NCBI GenBank assembly: GCA_023387735.1
Contig: JAEWHP010000020.1
Location: 327,775 to 391,774, forward strand
Direction: 5' to 3'
DNA length: 64,000 bases
Origin: Pseudomonadota bacterium
GTDB lineage: Bacteria > Pseudomonadota > Alphaproteobacteria > Rhizobiales > Xanthobacteraceae
The notes beneath the pieces were generated by a model that was not told the origin of the DNA, did no database searches, and was given only the letters and a program-made list of their open reading frames with translations. Made by a program: the position numbers and the translations under genes. Of this stretch, positions 50,891-59,891 are shown one piece after another. Numbering within the stretch: position 1 is the first letter of the stretch; each line of letters starts with the position of its first letter.

Positions 50891-53800
50891 ATGAGATCCT
50901 ATTATGAAGATACAGGTCTGAGCCGCATTGCTCTCGGACTGCAGACTTGGCCGCGCGCATTCCTGCGAAATGGCCGTCCATCCGATGTGGATCAGAGCGA
51001 GTCGGCGTTCTCGGCGCGCAATTGGTGGGACACCTTCGGCACGATCGGCCTCGGAGCCGCTACTTCGACGTTCACTCAAATCGCCGAGGCCCGGTTCGCA
51101 GGATTGACAGCGGATGTTCGAGTACCAGCCGCTGCGTCAGTCGAGCCATCGACGTCAGAACCCGTCGTGCTGCTGGGGAGCGTCCCTTCCGCAGCAGCGC
51201 CCCCAACTACCATCGGCTCATCCACGCCCCCTCCGGCGGTCGCCGCTATTTGCGGCTGCGGCTATTTCCTCGCGCCAATGCATGTGCTCGACCAGTTGGC
51301 CGCCAATGCAACACATGTACATTTGAGCGGCCAGACAACAATGTCAGGCGGGGCGGATTTCCTGCTGAGCCAGACCGCGGTCATGGGAGCTTCCGTCAGT
51401 GCGGATATGTCGGTGCAGAACGTTGCTCCGATCCGGGATTGGCAGCTGGTGGGAGGTGGGACTGCCGGGACTGAGACCGGTCAAGTCGGGATCATGTCCG
51501 GCTCGGTTACTACTGCGACGGCGCCGAGTTCGACCACTACGACATCGTCCAATTTTAGCGTTGCGGCAACGTCAACTAACAAAATCGTTCTGGAAAACCA
51601 GAAGCAAGGCACCCCGCAAAGCGTGTGGGATATCGACGGCGCCGGTAGCTCAAATATCGAAGGCTTCGCCACCGACATCAGCGTGAATGTCGGGAACACG
51701 GTTGATTTCAAGATCAACACCGACTCGTCGAACTACCGGATCGAGATCTATCGCCTCGGCTACTACGGCGGCATGGGCGCGCGGCTGGTCGACACTATCC
51801 AACACACCGGCGTTCAAAATCAGCCTGCGCCGTTGAGCGACGCGACAACCGGCCTTGTCGATGCCGGCAACTGGAGCGTTTCGGCATCCTGGAATATCCC
51901 CGCGGATTCAGTATCCGGCGTCTATATTGCGAAGTTGGTTCGCCAGGATGGTACCTTCGGCGAAAATCACATCCCGTTCATCGTGAGAGACGACAGCAGC
52001 ACTAGCGACATCGTCTTTCAGACCGCCGACATGACATGGCAGGCCTATAACGGCTGGGGCGGCGCGAATTTCTACGGCGGCAATGGTCCTGCGACTGGTC
52101 AAGGTGCGGGACGCGCTTACGCGGTGAGCTATAATCGTCCGATCGCCACCCGTGGCGGCGTCGGCACTGTCGCAGGCCCGCAGGACTACCTGTTCGGCGC
52201 TGAGTACGCCGCGATCTACTGGCTGGAGGAGAACGGCTATGACGTTTCCTACATGGCGGGAGTCGACGTAGACCGTTACGGCAGCCTGCTCCTCAACCAT
52301 AAGATGTATCTCGACGTTGGTCACGACGAATACTGGTCGGGACAGCAGCGGGCTAATGTTCAGGCGGCTCGCGATGCCGGAGTGAACTTGTCGTTCTGGA
52401 GCGGCAACGAGATGTATTGGCGCACGCGCTGGGGCGACAGTATCAGCAGCGACTCCACCGCCTACCGCACCTTGATCTCGTACAAGGAGACTTGGTCACC
52501 GGACGCTTCGATCGACCCAAGCGACGAGTGGACTGGAACATTCCGTGACCCGCGCCTCAATTCCCCTGCTACTGGCGCGGGCATTCCCGAAAATGCCCTT
52601 ATCGGGCAGATGTTCCAGGTTGATGACGTAGGTCAATACAATCTCAAGGCGATTACGATTCCGTACGAGCTTTCTGATTTGCGCATCTGGCGCAACACCA
52701 GCGTTGCCGACCTGCAAGCAGGACAGACTGCGACGCTGACGCAGAATTACCTTGGCTATGAATGGGATGAAGCCGTCGACAACGGTTTCGATCCAGCCGG
52801 CTTGGTGCGGCTTTCCTCAACAACTCTTCCGGTAAATACTTATCTGCTTGACTACGGGAATACGACGGGCGACGGCGTCTCAACTCACAGCTTGACGCTG
52901 TACCGTGCGCCGAGTGGAGCATTGGTGTTCGGTGCGGGCACCGTGTATTGGTCGTGGGGTCTGAGCGACAATCACGACCTCGCAGCAACACCGACCGACC
53001 CTCGCGTGCAGCAGGCCATGGTCAACCTGCTGGCGGATATGGGCATCCAGCCGGGAACGCTGCAGCAAGGGCTGATTGCCGCGACAGCCTCCACGGATCA
53101 TACCGCCCCAACCTCTACCATCAATCCAATCGCAAGTTTCGCAGCGCAAAGAGTGGTCACGATCTCCGGCACGGCTTCCGACCTTGGCGGCGGTGTAGTC
53201 GGCGGCGTGGAGGTTTCGACGGACGGCGGATTGACCTGGTATACCGCAATCGGTGACGAAAACTGGAGCTACGCCTGGTCTCCGCAGGTCGCCGGCACGT
53301 ACACCATAAAGACGCGCGCGGTGGACGATTCGATCAACCTCGAAACGCCCACCAACGGCATCACGGTTATAGTAACCCCTCCATCTTACGTCACATTGTT
53401 TTCGGGGGCAGCGACGCCGGACGTTGTCAATACTACCGATTCCGCCGCCGTCGAACTTGGTGTCAAATTTCAGACATCCACGGCCGGCACCATAAGTGGA
53501 ATCCGCTTCTACAAGAGTAGTCAGGACGTCGGCACGCACACAGGCCAACTCTGGAGCAGCACCGGGACGTTGTTGGCGACCGCCACATTCACGAATGAAA
53601 CCGCGAATGGCTGGCAGAGTGTGACCTTCTCCAACCCCGTCACATTGACTGCAGGCGCAACATACGTTGCCTCTTACCACACTAACTCCGGGCGTTACTC
53701 CCACAGTTCAGATTATTTCACGAGCAACGTGACTAGTGGTCCATTGACCGCACCCGCTGCCGGTAACGGCGTCTATGTTTATAGTGGAAGTTCAGCGTTT

Positions 53801-56623
53801 CCTTCTGAGATCGCTTATGCAGCGACGAATTTCTGGGTGGACGTCATGTTTAACCCAGCGACAGGAAATACTGCGCCGATTGCAGTAAACGACAGTGGAC
53901 TGTTCGTTGCGCAGGGTACACCCACAATCATTACGGCTTCTTCCCTTATCAGCAATGATTCGGACCCGGACGGAGATGGACTGACTGTCGTTGCCGTCAG
54001 CGCGGCGTCTCATGGCACTGTCGTACTCAACACGCAGGAGAATCCGCAGAACAATACGATCACTTTCACTCCGGAGTCCGGATATAACGGTCCAGCCAGT
54101 TTCACTTACACCGTCTCGGACGGACGCGGTGGCACTGCTTCGGCTACCGTAAGCTTCAATGTAGCGCCGCCTGGATCAGCCCCGGTAAGCTTGTTCGACT
54201 CGTCTAACGTCCCGGCCCTGACCAGTCTCAATGATGGGTCGCCGATCGAACTCGGTATGAAGTTCACCTCTTCGGTATCCGGTCAGATCACAGCGCTTAA
54301 ATTCTACCGTAGTTCGAGCGACACCGGTGTCGACGGTCTTAGCCTTTGGACATCGACAGGAACGCAGCTAGCGAACGTTACCTTCACCAACACCTCAGCT
54401 AGCGGGTGGCAGACCGTCTCTCTTCCCGCTCCTATCTCGATAAGTGCAAATACGACATATGTGGCGTCGTATCACACGGGCGGCGCGTACGTTGCGACCG
54501 GCAACTTCTTCACCTCGGCAATCACAAACGGCCCATTGACCGCGCCGTCGACTTCGGCCGCAGGGGGCAACGGTCTTTACGTCTATGGTGGAACCGCGTC
54601 TGGTATCTTTCCAACGAACACGTTCAATGGTGCGAACTATTGGGTCGACGTTGTGTTCACTCCATCGAGTGGCACCAACACCGCGCCCACGGCGATTTCG
54701 GATGCGGCGGATGCCGTCGAGAAGGGCGGGGTCAGCAATGGTGCCGGCGGTTCGAACGCCACCGGGAACGTGCTGACAAACGACGCCGATCCTGATGCGG
54801 GCGATACCAAGACCGTGACCGCCGTCAGCTTCGGGGCAACCGCAGGCACACTCGGCTCAGCGCTTGCGGGCACCTACGGCAGCCTGGTTCTCAATGCTTC
54901 TGGAGTATTCGTCTACACGATCAATGAAAGCAACTCATCCGTACAGGCATTGCGGCTTTCCACCAATACGCTCACCGACACCTTCACCTACACAATGCGA
55001 GACGCTGCGGGCGTCACTTCATCGACAACGCTTACAGTGACTATCCACGGCAACAACGACGCTCCGATCCTCAGTGCACAAACAAATAATCAAAGTGTAG
55101 TCATCGGATCGACTTTCTCCTTGGTCCTGCCGTCCAACACTTTCACCGACGTCGACAGTGGAGATTCCCTTACTTACTCTGCCACTCTGGCGGACGGATC
55201 GCCGCTGCCCGTCTGGTTGTCGTTCGACGCCTTGACGAGAACGTTCACCGGAACACCACCCGCAATCGGCACGACAGGCGTCAGGGTTACGGTCGTCGAT
55301 GCTGGAGGCCTGACTGCCAGCGAAACGTTTAATGTCTCGGTAACGGCGAATTCGGTCAGCCTTTTCTCCGGTTCAGAAGTGCCGGCGATACTTTCGAGTT
55401 CAGATTCATCCCAGGTGAACCTGGGCGTGCGGTTCGCCTCGAACTCGTCCGGCACCATCACCGGAATCAAGTATTACAAGGGAGCCAATGACACCGGTAC
55501 GCACACCGGCTCATTGTGGAGCAGCACGGGCACCCTGCTCGCCACCGCGACGTTTACTAACGAGACAGCGAGCGGCTGGCAGACCGTCACATTCAGTAGT
55601 CCGGTAGCAATCAGCGCCGGAACAACGTACGTGGCAAGCTATCATAGCAATGGCCGCTACGCCGCCACAGGCAACTACTTTGCCACAGATCGCGTCAACG
55701 GTCCGCTCACGGCACCAGCGAGCAGCAATGGCGTCTACGTCTATGGCTCCACAAATCTGTTCCCCACAAGCAGCTTCGGCGCCACCAACTATTGGGTGGA
55801 CGTGATTTTCAATCCAGCAGGCGGAGGCACCAACCAAGCGCCGATTGCTGTAAGCGATCCCGGCTTCAGTGTCGCTCAAAATTCTACAATTTCGATCCCC
55901 GCATCCGCCTTGCTTGGGAACGACAGTGATCCTGATGGTGATACCCTGACGATCACTGGCGTTGCCGGCGGCATCAACGGATCTGCAAGCTTTAATGCTC
56001 AGTCTAACACCGTCACGTTCACACCGACTGCCGGCTATACAGGATCGGCATCTTTCACCTACGCGATATCGGACGGTCGGGGAGGAACTGCAAGCGCGGT
56101 CGCATCGTTGAGCGTGAACGCGGCGGCGAGCGTCGTTAGCCTGTTCAGTTCTAACCCTACGCCAAACATGACTTCGGTGAACGATCCCAACTCAGTTGAG
56201 CTCGGGTTCAAATTCCAGTCGTCCACCAATGGGGACATCACGGGACTTCGCTTCTACAAAGGGGCTTCTAATACCGGAACCCATGTTGCGAATCTCTGGA
56301 CCAGCACCGGCACCCTACTTGCGACCGCAACGTTTACCAACGAGACGGCAACTGGTTGGCAGCAGGTGGACTTCGCCACGCCGGTGACTATTGCGTCGGG
56401 AACGACTTACGTAGCATCTTATCACACGTCCGGTAATTACGCCGCGGATCCGGGCTTGTTCAACTCTGCGATCAGCAACGGTCCGCTGACGGCACCATCG
56501 TCTGCAACGAGCGGGGGCAACGGTTTGTACGCATACGGGTCGAGTAGCCTCTTTCCGGACAACAGCTACAACTCCACCAGCTATGGCGTAGACGTAATGT
56601 TCCGTCCCCAAATTGCGGCGTGA
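50891..56623 (+). CDS. Giant multidomain protein: dimethylformamidase-like domain, Ig/cadherin-like domains and four DUF4082 modules
   Basis: A protein of about 1910 residues with no N-terminal signal peptide. After a low-complexity N-terminal 230 residues comes a domain like the N,N-dimethylformamidase large-subunit C-terminal region (about 230-730: YRIEIYRLGYYGGMGARLVD, FIVRDDSSTSDIVFQTADMT, WQAYNGWGG, YLDVGHDEYWSGQQRANVQA, FWSGNEMYWRTRW). An Ig-like domain (735-830) follows. Then DUF4082 modules at about 833-992, 1098-1260, 1489-1645 and 1747-1910 alternate with cadherin-like DPDGD-containing domains (995-1094, 1648-1745), a VCBS-type repeat (1263-1391) and a CADG-like domain (1391-1487). 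Absence of a signal peptide and a type I exporter encoded nearby suggest secretion by that system. ATG at 50891 is preferred; an open frame extends to 50720. Confidence 0.88.
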   Translation: MRSYYEDTGLSRIALGLQTWPRAFLRNGRPSDVDQSESAFSARNWWDTFGTIGLGAATSTFTQIAEARFAGLTADVRVPAAASVEPSTSEPVVLLGSVPSAAAPPTTIGSSTPPPAVAAICGCGYFLAPMHVLDQLAANATHVHLSGQTTMSGGADFLLSQTAVMGASVSADMSVQNVAPIRDWQLVGGGTAGTETGQVGIMSGSVTTATAPSSTTTTSSNFSVAATSTNKIVLENQKQGTPQSVWDIDGAGSSNIEGFATDISVNVGNTVDFKINTDSSNYRIEIYRLGYYGGMGARLVDTIQHTGVQNQPAPLSDATTGLVDAGNWSVSASWNIPADSVSGVYIAKLVRQDGTFGENHIPFIVRDDSSTSDIVFQTADMTWQAYNGWGGANFYGGNGPATGQGAGRAYAVSYNRPIATRGGVGTVAGPQDYLFGAEYAAIYWLEENGYDVSYMAGVDVDRYGSLLLNHKMYLDVGHDEYWSGQQRANVQAARDAGVNLSFWSGNEMYWRTRWGDSISSDSTAYRTLISYKETWSPDASIDPSDEWTGTFRDPRLNSPATGAGIPENALIGQMFQVDDVGQYNLKAITIPYELSDLRIWRNTSVADLQAGQTATLTQNYLGYEWDEAVDNGFDPAGLVRLSSTTLPVNTYLLDYGNTTGDGVSTHSLTLYRAPSGALVFGAGTVYWSWGLSDNHDLAATPTDPRVQQAMVNLLADMGIQPGTLQQGLIAATASTDHTAPTSTINPIASFAAQRVVTISGTASDLGGGVVGGVEVSTDGGLTWYTAIGDENWSYAWSPQVAGTYTIKTRAVDDSINLETPTNGITVIVTPPSYVTLFSGAATPDVVNTTDSAAVELGVKFQTSTAGTISGIRFYKSSQDVGTHTGQLWSSTGTLLATATFTNETANGWQSVTFSNPVTLTAGATYVASYHTNSGRYSHSSDYFTSNVTSGPLTAPAAGNGVYVYSGSSAFPSEIAYAATNFWVDVMFNPATGNTAPIAVNDSGLFVAQGTPTIITASSLISNDSDPDGDGLTVVAVSAASHGTVVLNTQENPQNNTITFTPESGYNGPASFTYTVSDGRGGTASATVSFNVAPPGSAPVSLFDSSNVPALTSLNDGSPIELGMKFTSSVSGQITALKFYRSSSDTGVDGLSLWTSTGTQLANVTFTNTSASGWQTVSLPAPISISANTTYVASYHTGGAYVATGNFFTSAITNGPLTAPSTSAAGGNGLYVYGGTASGIFPTNTFNGANYWVDVVFTPSSGTNTAPTAISDAADAVEKGGVSNGAGGSNATGNVLTNDADPDAGDTKTVTAVSFGATAGTLGSALAGTYGSLVLNASGVFVYTINESNSSVQALRLSTNTLTDTFTYTMRDAAGVTSSTTLTVTIHGNNDAPILSAQTNNQSVVIGSTFSLVLPSNTFTDVDSGDSLTYSATLADGSPLPVWLSFDALTRTFTGTPPAIGTTGVRVTVVDAGGLTASETFNVSVTANSVSLFSGSEVPAILSSSDSSQVNLGVRFASNSSGTITGIKYYKGANDTGTHTGSLWSSTGTLLATATFTNETASGWQTVTFSSPVAISAGTTYVASYHSNGRYAATGNYFATDRVNGPLTAPASSNGVYVYGSTNLFPTSSFGATNYWVDVIFNPAGGGTNQAPIAVSDPGFSVAQNSTISIPASALLGNDSDPDGDTLTITGVAGGINGSASFNAQSNTVTFTPTAGYTGSASFTYAISDGRGGTASAVASLSVNAAASVVSLFSSNPTPNMTSVNDPNSVELGFKFQSSTNGDITGLRFYKGASNTGTHVANLWTSTGTLLATATFTNETATGWQQVDFATPVTIASGTTYVASYHTSGNYAADPGLFNSAISNGPLTAPSSATSGGNGLYAYGSSSLFPDNSYNSTSYGVDVMFRPQIAA

Positions 56624-56641
56624 CGCGAGTTTCACTTCAAC

Positions 56642-56673
56642 GGGTTGGCAACTGGGCCAACCCCACGCTTTTG
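56642..56673 (+). terminator. Terminator after the giant protein gene
   Basis: A perfect 8-bp stem, GGGTTGGC (56642-56649) and GCCAACCC (56656-56663), loop AACTGG, followed by CACGCTTTTG. It begins 18 nt after the stop. A second palindrome, CGCGCGAT-C-ATCGCGCG (56706-56722), lies just before the convergent acyltransferase end. Confidence 0.75.
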
Positions 56674-56748
56674 ACGGCCTCGGTGCGACAAGAGCTCGAT
56701 TTGAGCGCGCGATCATCGCGCGATAAACAGCTGACCAATCGGAATAGG

Positions 56749-57309
56749 CTAAGATGCCTGAGCTGCTCGAATTCGCGCGGGTGAGCCGAAGGCCTTCGCT
56801 CCTGGGGGGATATCGCGATTGACCAGCGAGTTCGCGCCGATCACCGCTCTGTCACCTATCGTGACTCCCATCTGAATGATGGCATTTGGGCCTATGTAGA
56901 CGCCGTGGCCGATTTTGGTCGAGGCGTAGTCGACCGGCTTCTCACCAAGCGAGATCGACCGATTCACCGTGTTGTGCGTGTAGATCTGAACGCCAGCAGA
57001 AATCGAGCACCAATCGCCGATTTCAAGGCCTCCACCTGAGCCGTCCAGAATGCATCCGGGGCCGATCCAGGTATTGCGTCCAACCTTGACTTCACTCAGC
57101 ACGAGCACGTTATCGTACATCGTCGTGCCCTCGCCAAAGCCACAGGCAGCAGCATTGTCTTGACGCTCGGAAAGCAGATCCGCGATCGATACCCTTCGAT
57201 TGAACAATCGCTTCTTGCGAGCGGCAAGTATTTGGAAGAAGCGTCGGCAGGCTGCCAACCATTCGTCAGCCTGTTCTTCCGTCATTCCGCCATCGAACTT
57301 TAGGGACAT
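56749..57309 (-). CDS. Left-handed beta-helix (hexapeptide) acyltransferase
   Basis: A 186-residue acyltransferase of the sugar O-acetyltransferase type (WbbJ/NodL-like). The hexapeptide coils run from about residue 60: VKVGRNTWIGPGCILDG, LEIGDWCSISAGVQIYTHNT, the catalytic His in THNT, IGHGVYIGPNAIIQMGVTIG, DRAVIGANSLVNRDIPPGAK. An N-terminal helical region (EEQADEWLAACRRFFQILAA) precedes. It probably O-acylates a sugar of a surface polysaccharide or lipid. ATG at 57309 is used instead of the longer frame. It is convergent with the giant protein gene and divergent from the phosphatase gene. Confidence 0.9.
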   Translation of the reverse strand: MSLKFDGGMTEEQADEWLAACRRFFQILAARKKRLFNRRVSIADLLSERQDNAAACGFGEGTTMYDNVLVLSEVKVGRNTWIGPGCILDGSGGGLEIGDWCSISAGVQIYTHNTVNRSISLGEKPVDYASTKIGHGVYIGPNAIIQMGVTIGDRAVIGANSLVNRDIPPGAKAFGSPARIRAAQAS

Positions 57310-57466
57310 TGGGGTTCTACCTGGAACGAGCAACTAGCCATATTGAAGAACCTCACCATGGCATAAATAATAATCGCTGATTATTCTTGTTGCAGGCCTG
57401 ATTTAATTAGCATTATGATATTGTTTAATCTATGAAAATCAGCGCGACCTGAAGGCGCCTTATTTT
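57310..57466. promoter_or_regulatory. AT-rich divergent promoter region
   Basis: 157 bases between the acyltransferase (minus) and phosphatase (plus) genes. From 57360 to 57440 it is markedly AT-rich (CATAAATAATAATCGC and GCATTATGATATTGTTTAAT). It resembles the AT-rich region before the giant gene, suggesting a shared silencer or activator. Specific promoter boxes were not assigned. Confidence 0.5.
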
Positions 57467-58624
57467 ATGCTTTACGAGCTCCTTGTCATTATTGGCATGG
57501 AAGTGGTTTTGGTCGTTTCAATCGCAACCATGATGTTTCATCGTAGGCGAACGGACGTCCTCAGTGGTCGCTACTTTGAGCAAGGCATCGATGCGATGCC
57601 CGAAGTAGGTAACGAACAAATGGCGGCACAGAAGAGCGCGCCGGCTTCCACCGACAAGCGGTCAGGTCCGCTTCAGCCCCCTAGCCCCGGACCGATTCCC
57701 GGTCGACGTTGGAGGCTGTGGCGTTCTTACAGTCGCGACATTACGGCCGCCCAAATCCCGGCGCCGGCGGATCAAGCCCTGGGTAAGCGACGCCAGCAAC
57801 AGATGGCCGATGTTTCCCCCGGCGCGCTGGGGCACGGCAGGCGAACGCGCGCGGCACTCCCCTTTGGGATCAGGATATATGCAGTGGGCGACGTACACGG
57901 TCGCTCGGATCTACTGGAGCGACAACTGGCTGCAATCGACGCCGATTGCATACAACGTCCCGTCTCCCGTCCCGTTACCGTCTTTGTCGGCGACTATATC
58001 GACAGAGGACCCGACTCGCGAGCCGTACTTGAACTATTGCTGCAATGGCGGCAGGGCCACGAAACAGTCTTTCTGCGCGGGAACCATGAAATGTACCTGC
58101 CGCGCTTCCTCTCCAATCCGGAAAGCCTGGATGAATGGCGGCTATACGGCGGGCTGGAAACGCTGCTGTCTTACGGCCTTCAACCGAGCATAAATCCTGA
58201 TCGCCACGAGCAGATCAGGCTGGCGAACGAACTCGCGGACATTCTTCCGCGAGCGCATCTCGATTTTCTGCAAGAGCTCGAATTGACGTACAGTTGTGGC
58301 GATTTTCTCTTTGTCCATGCGGGCGTTCGCCCCAACATTCCAATCCACGAGCAGACGCAGGATGATCTGCTCTGGATTCGTGACGATTTTCTCAACTGGG
58401 ACCAGCCGTTCGAGCGTTTCGTGGTGCACGGCCATACACCGGTGAACGAGCCCGATCTGCGGCCAAACCGCATCAATATCGATACAGGAGCCTATGCAAC
58501 CGGAAGGCTTACGTGCATCGTCATCGAGAACACTGACATTACCCGATTGACCGGCATGGTTCAGTCGAACCTCTCGCTCACCGCTCCTTCAACGCGTGTT
58601 GCGCCTGATCCTGCAAGGGTTTGA
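57467..58624 (+). CDS. Membrane-anchored PPP-family serine/threonine phosphatase
   Basis: A 385-residue protein. Residues 1-25 form a membrane anchor (LLVIIGMEVVLVVSIATMMF) and about 26-130 a Pro/Arg-rich linker. From 135 the PPP metallophosphatase core is complete: IRIYAVGDVHGRSDLLERQL, FVGDYIDRGPDSRAV, FLRGNHEMYLP, FVHAGVRPN and VVHGHTPVNEP supply all metal ligands and the catalytic His. It removes phosphates from proteins, or hydrolyses bis-nucleotides, on the cytoplasmic side. Its last 47 bases overlap the end of the convergent secretion-adaptor gene. Linked to a surface/secretion locus, it may control polysaccharide or secretion functions. Confidence 0.9.
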   Translation: MLYELLVIIGMEVVLVVSIATMMFHRRRTDVLSGRYFEQGIDAMPEVGNEQMAAQKSAPASTDKRSGPLQPPSPGPIPGRRWRLWRSYSRDITAAQIPAPADQALGKRRQQQMADVSPGALGHGRRTRAALPFGIRIYAVGDVHGRSDLLERQLAAIDADCIQRPVSRPVTVFVGDYIDRGPDSRAVLELLLQWRQGHETVFLRGNHEMYLPRFLSNPESLDEWRLYGGLETLLSYGLQPSINPDRHEQIRLANELADILPRAHLDFLQELELTYSCGDFLFVHAGVRPNIPIHEQTQDDLLWIRDDFLNWDQPFERFVVHGHTPVNEPDLRPNRINIDTGAYATGRLTCIVIENTDITRLTGMVQSNLSLTAPSTRVAPDPARV

Positions 58625-59891
58625 TGAGATAGGACAGCGCGGTTCTCGACTCCGTCTTGATGAAAACCTCGACCGGCATGCCCGGCACCAGTTTGGCTGA
58701 TCCAAGCTTTGCCAGCTCTTCGGCCTTGAGCAGAACGCGGGCCACGTAATAACTCGCGCCGGTTCGCTGCTCCTGTGTGAGGTCTGCGGAAACAACGGCG
58801 ACCTCCCCGTCTATCTCGGGAGTCGTCTTCTGATTGAAGGCAGCAAACCGAAGCGTTGCCGATTGCCCAACATAGACCTGATCAATTTCCCGGGGGGCAA
58901 TCTTGACCTCGATTGCGAGCGCGTCGGCGTCGGGCACGATGAGCATGATCTGCTCGCCTGGGGCGATCACTCCTCCGACGGTATGGACTGCAAGCTGGTG
59001 AACGCGGCCGGACTGCGGCGCTCGGATATCGATGCGATTGAGCTGATCCACCGCCGCGATCTTGCGTTCGGCGAGTTCGGAAAGCTTTGAGCGCGTTTCG
59101 ATCAAATCCTTGCCGACCTCGGTTCGCAGGTCCTGATCAATCTGAATGATCTGGAGTTCGACCTCGGCGATCTTCCCCTTCGCCTGCGCGATCAACCCGC
59201 CCAATTGGCTACGCTCGCCTTCCAGACGGGCACTGTCACGCTCCAGCGCGTTAAGTCGAGCGATCGGCACGAGATTCTTTTGCCAGAGGCCGCGGACCCC
59301 CTCCAGTTCCCCGAGGATGAAGGTGACTTCCTTCTGTTTGGCGTCGGCTTGTCCTGTGTAACCCTTGATTTCATCCTGCAGCTGCGCCCGCCGCTCTTTG
59401 AGCTGAGACTTCTGGCCGTTCCTCGCCTGGCTGCGAAGATCGAACAACGCACGTTCCGCCGCGATGGCGCGCCCCGCTTCGGACCGGCTGTCCTTCGTCC
59501 TTTCGAGCAGCACCTTTGGAAATTCGATCTGGTCGAGCCCGTCCCGTTCTGTTTCCAGACGAGCCTGGCGCGCAAGCAATTCGTCGACGCTCTTGGTGAC
59601 GATGGTCGCGTTCGCCAGCGTCTGAGTCTCATCGAGACGAATTAGGATGTCACCCGCCTTGACCTTGTCGCCGTCCCGCACGCGCAACTCGCCGACAATG
59701 CCTCCGGTACCATGCTGAACCTTCTTTACGCTCGAATCGACGACGACGACGCCTTGTCCGATCACGGCGCCTGACAACTGCGATGTCGCCGCCCAACCGC
59801 CGATTCCAAACGTAACGAACGCCGTCATGATGATTCCGACAACGATGTATCGTTGGATCGACTGCAGCGCCGGGGTTACCGGGCCGTCCAT
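58578..59891 (-). CDS. Type I secretion membrane-fusion protein (HlyD/PrtE family)
   Basis: A 437-residue periplasmic adaptor. A single N-terminal membrane segment (YIVVGIIMTAFVTFGIGGWA) is followed by the lipoyl-like half KVQHGTGGIVGELRVRDGDK, long coiled-coil arms at about 95-290 (RAQLQDEIKGYTGQADAKQK, ALERDSARLEGERSQLGGLI), and the HlyD signature region IDIRAPQSGRVHQLAVHTVG. The beta-barrel with PDADALAIEVKIAPREIDQV completes it. It bridges the inner-membrane exporter to an outer-membrane TolC-type channel that is not in this window. The start overlaps the exporter stop by 16 nt. The C-terminal coding end overlaps the phosphatase gene by 47 nt, tail to tail. Confidence 0.95.
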   Translation of the reverse strand: MDGPVTPALQSIQRYIVVGIIMTAFVTFGIGGWAATSQLSGAVIGQGVVVVDSSVKKVQHGTGGIVGELRVRDGDKVKAGDILIRLDETQTLANATIVTKSVDELLARQARLETERDGLDQIEFPKVLLERTKDSRSEAGRAIAAERALFDLRSQARNGQKSQLKERRAQLQDEIKGYTGQADAKQKEVTFILGELEGVRGLWQKNLVPIARLNALERDSARLEGERSQLGGLIAQAKGKIAEVELQIIQIDQDLRTEVGKDLIETRSKLSELAERKIAAVDQLNRIDIRAPQSGRVHQLAVHTVGGVIAPGEQIMLIVPDADALAIEVKIAPREIDQVYVGQSATLRFAAFNQKTTPEIDGEVAVVSADLTQEQRTGASYYVARVLLKAEELAKLGSAKLVPGMPVEVFIKTESRTALSYLIKPLQDQAQHALKER

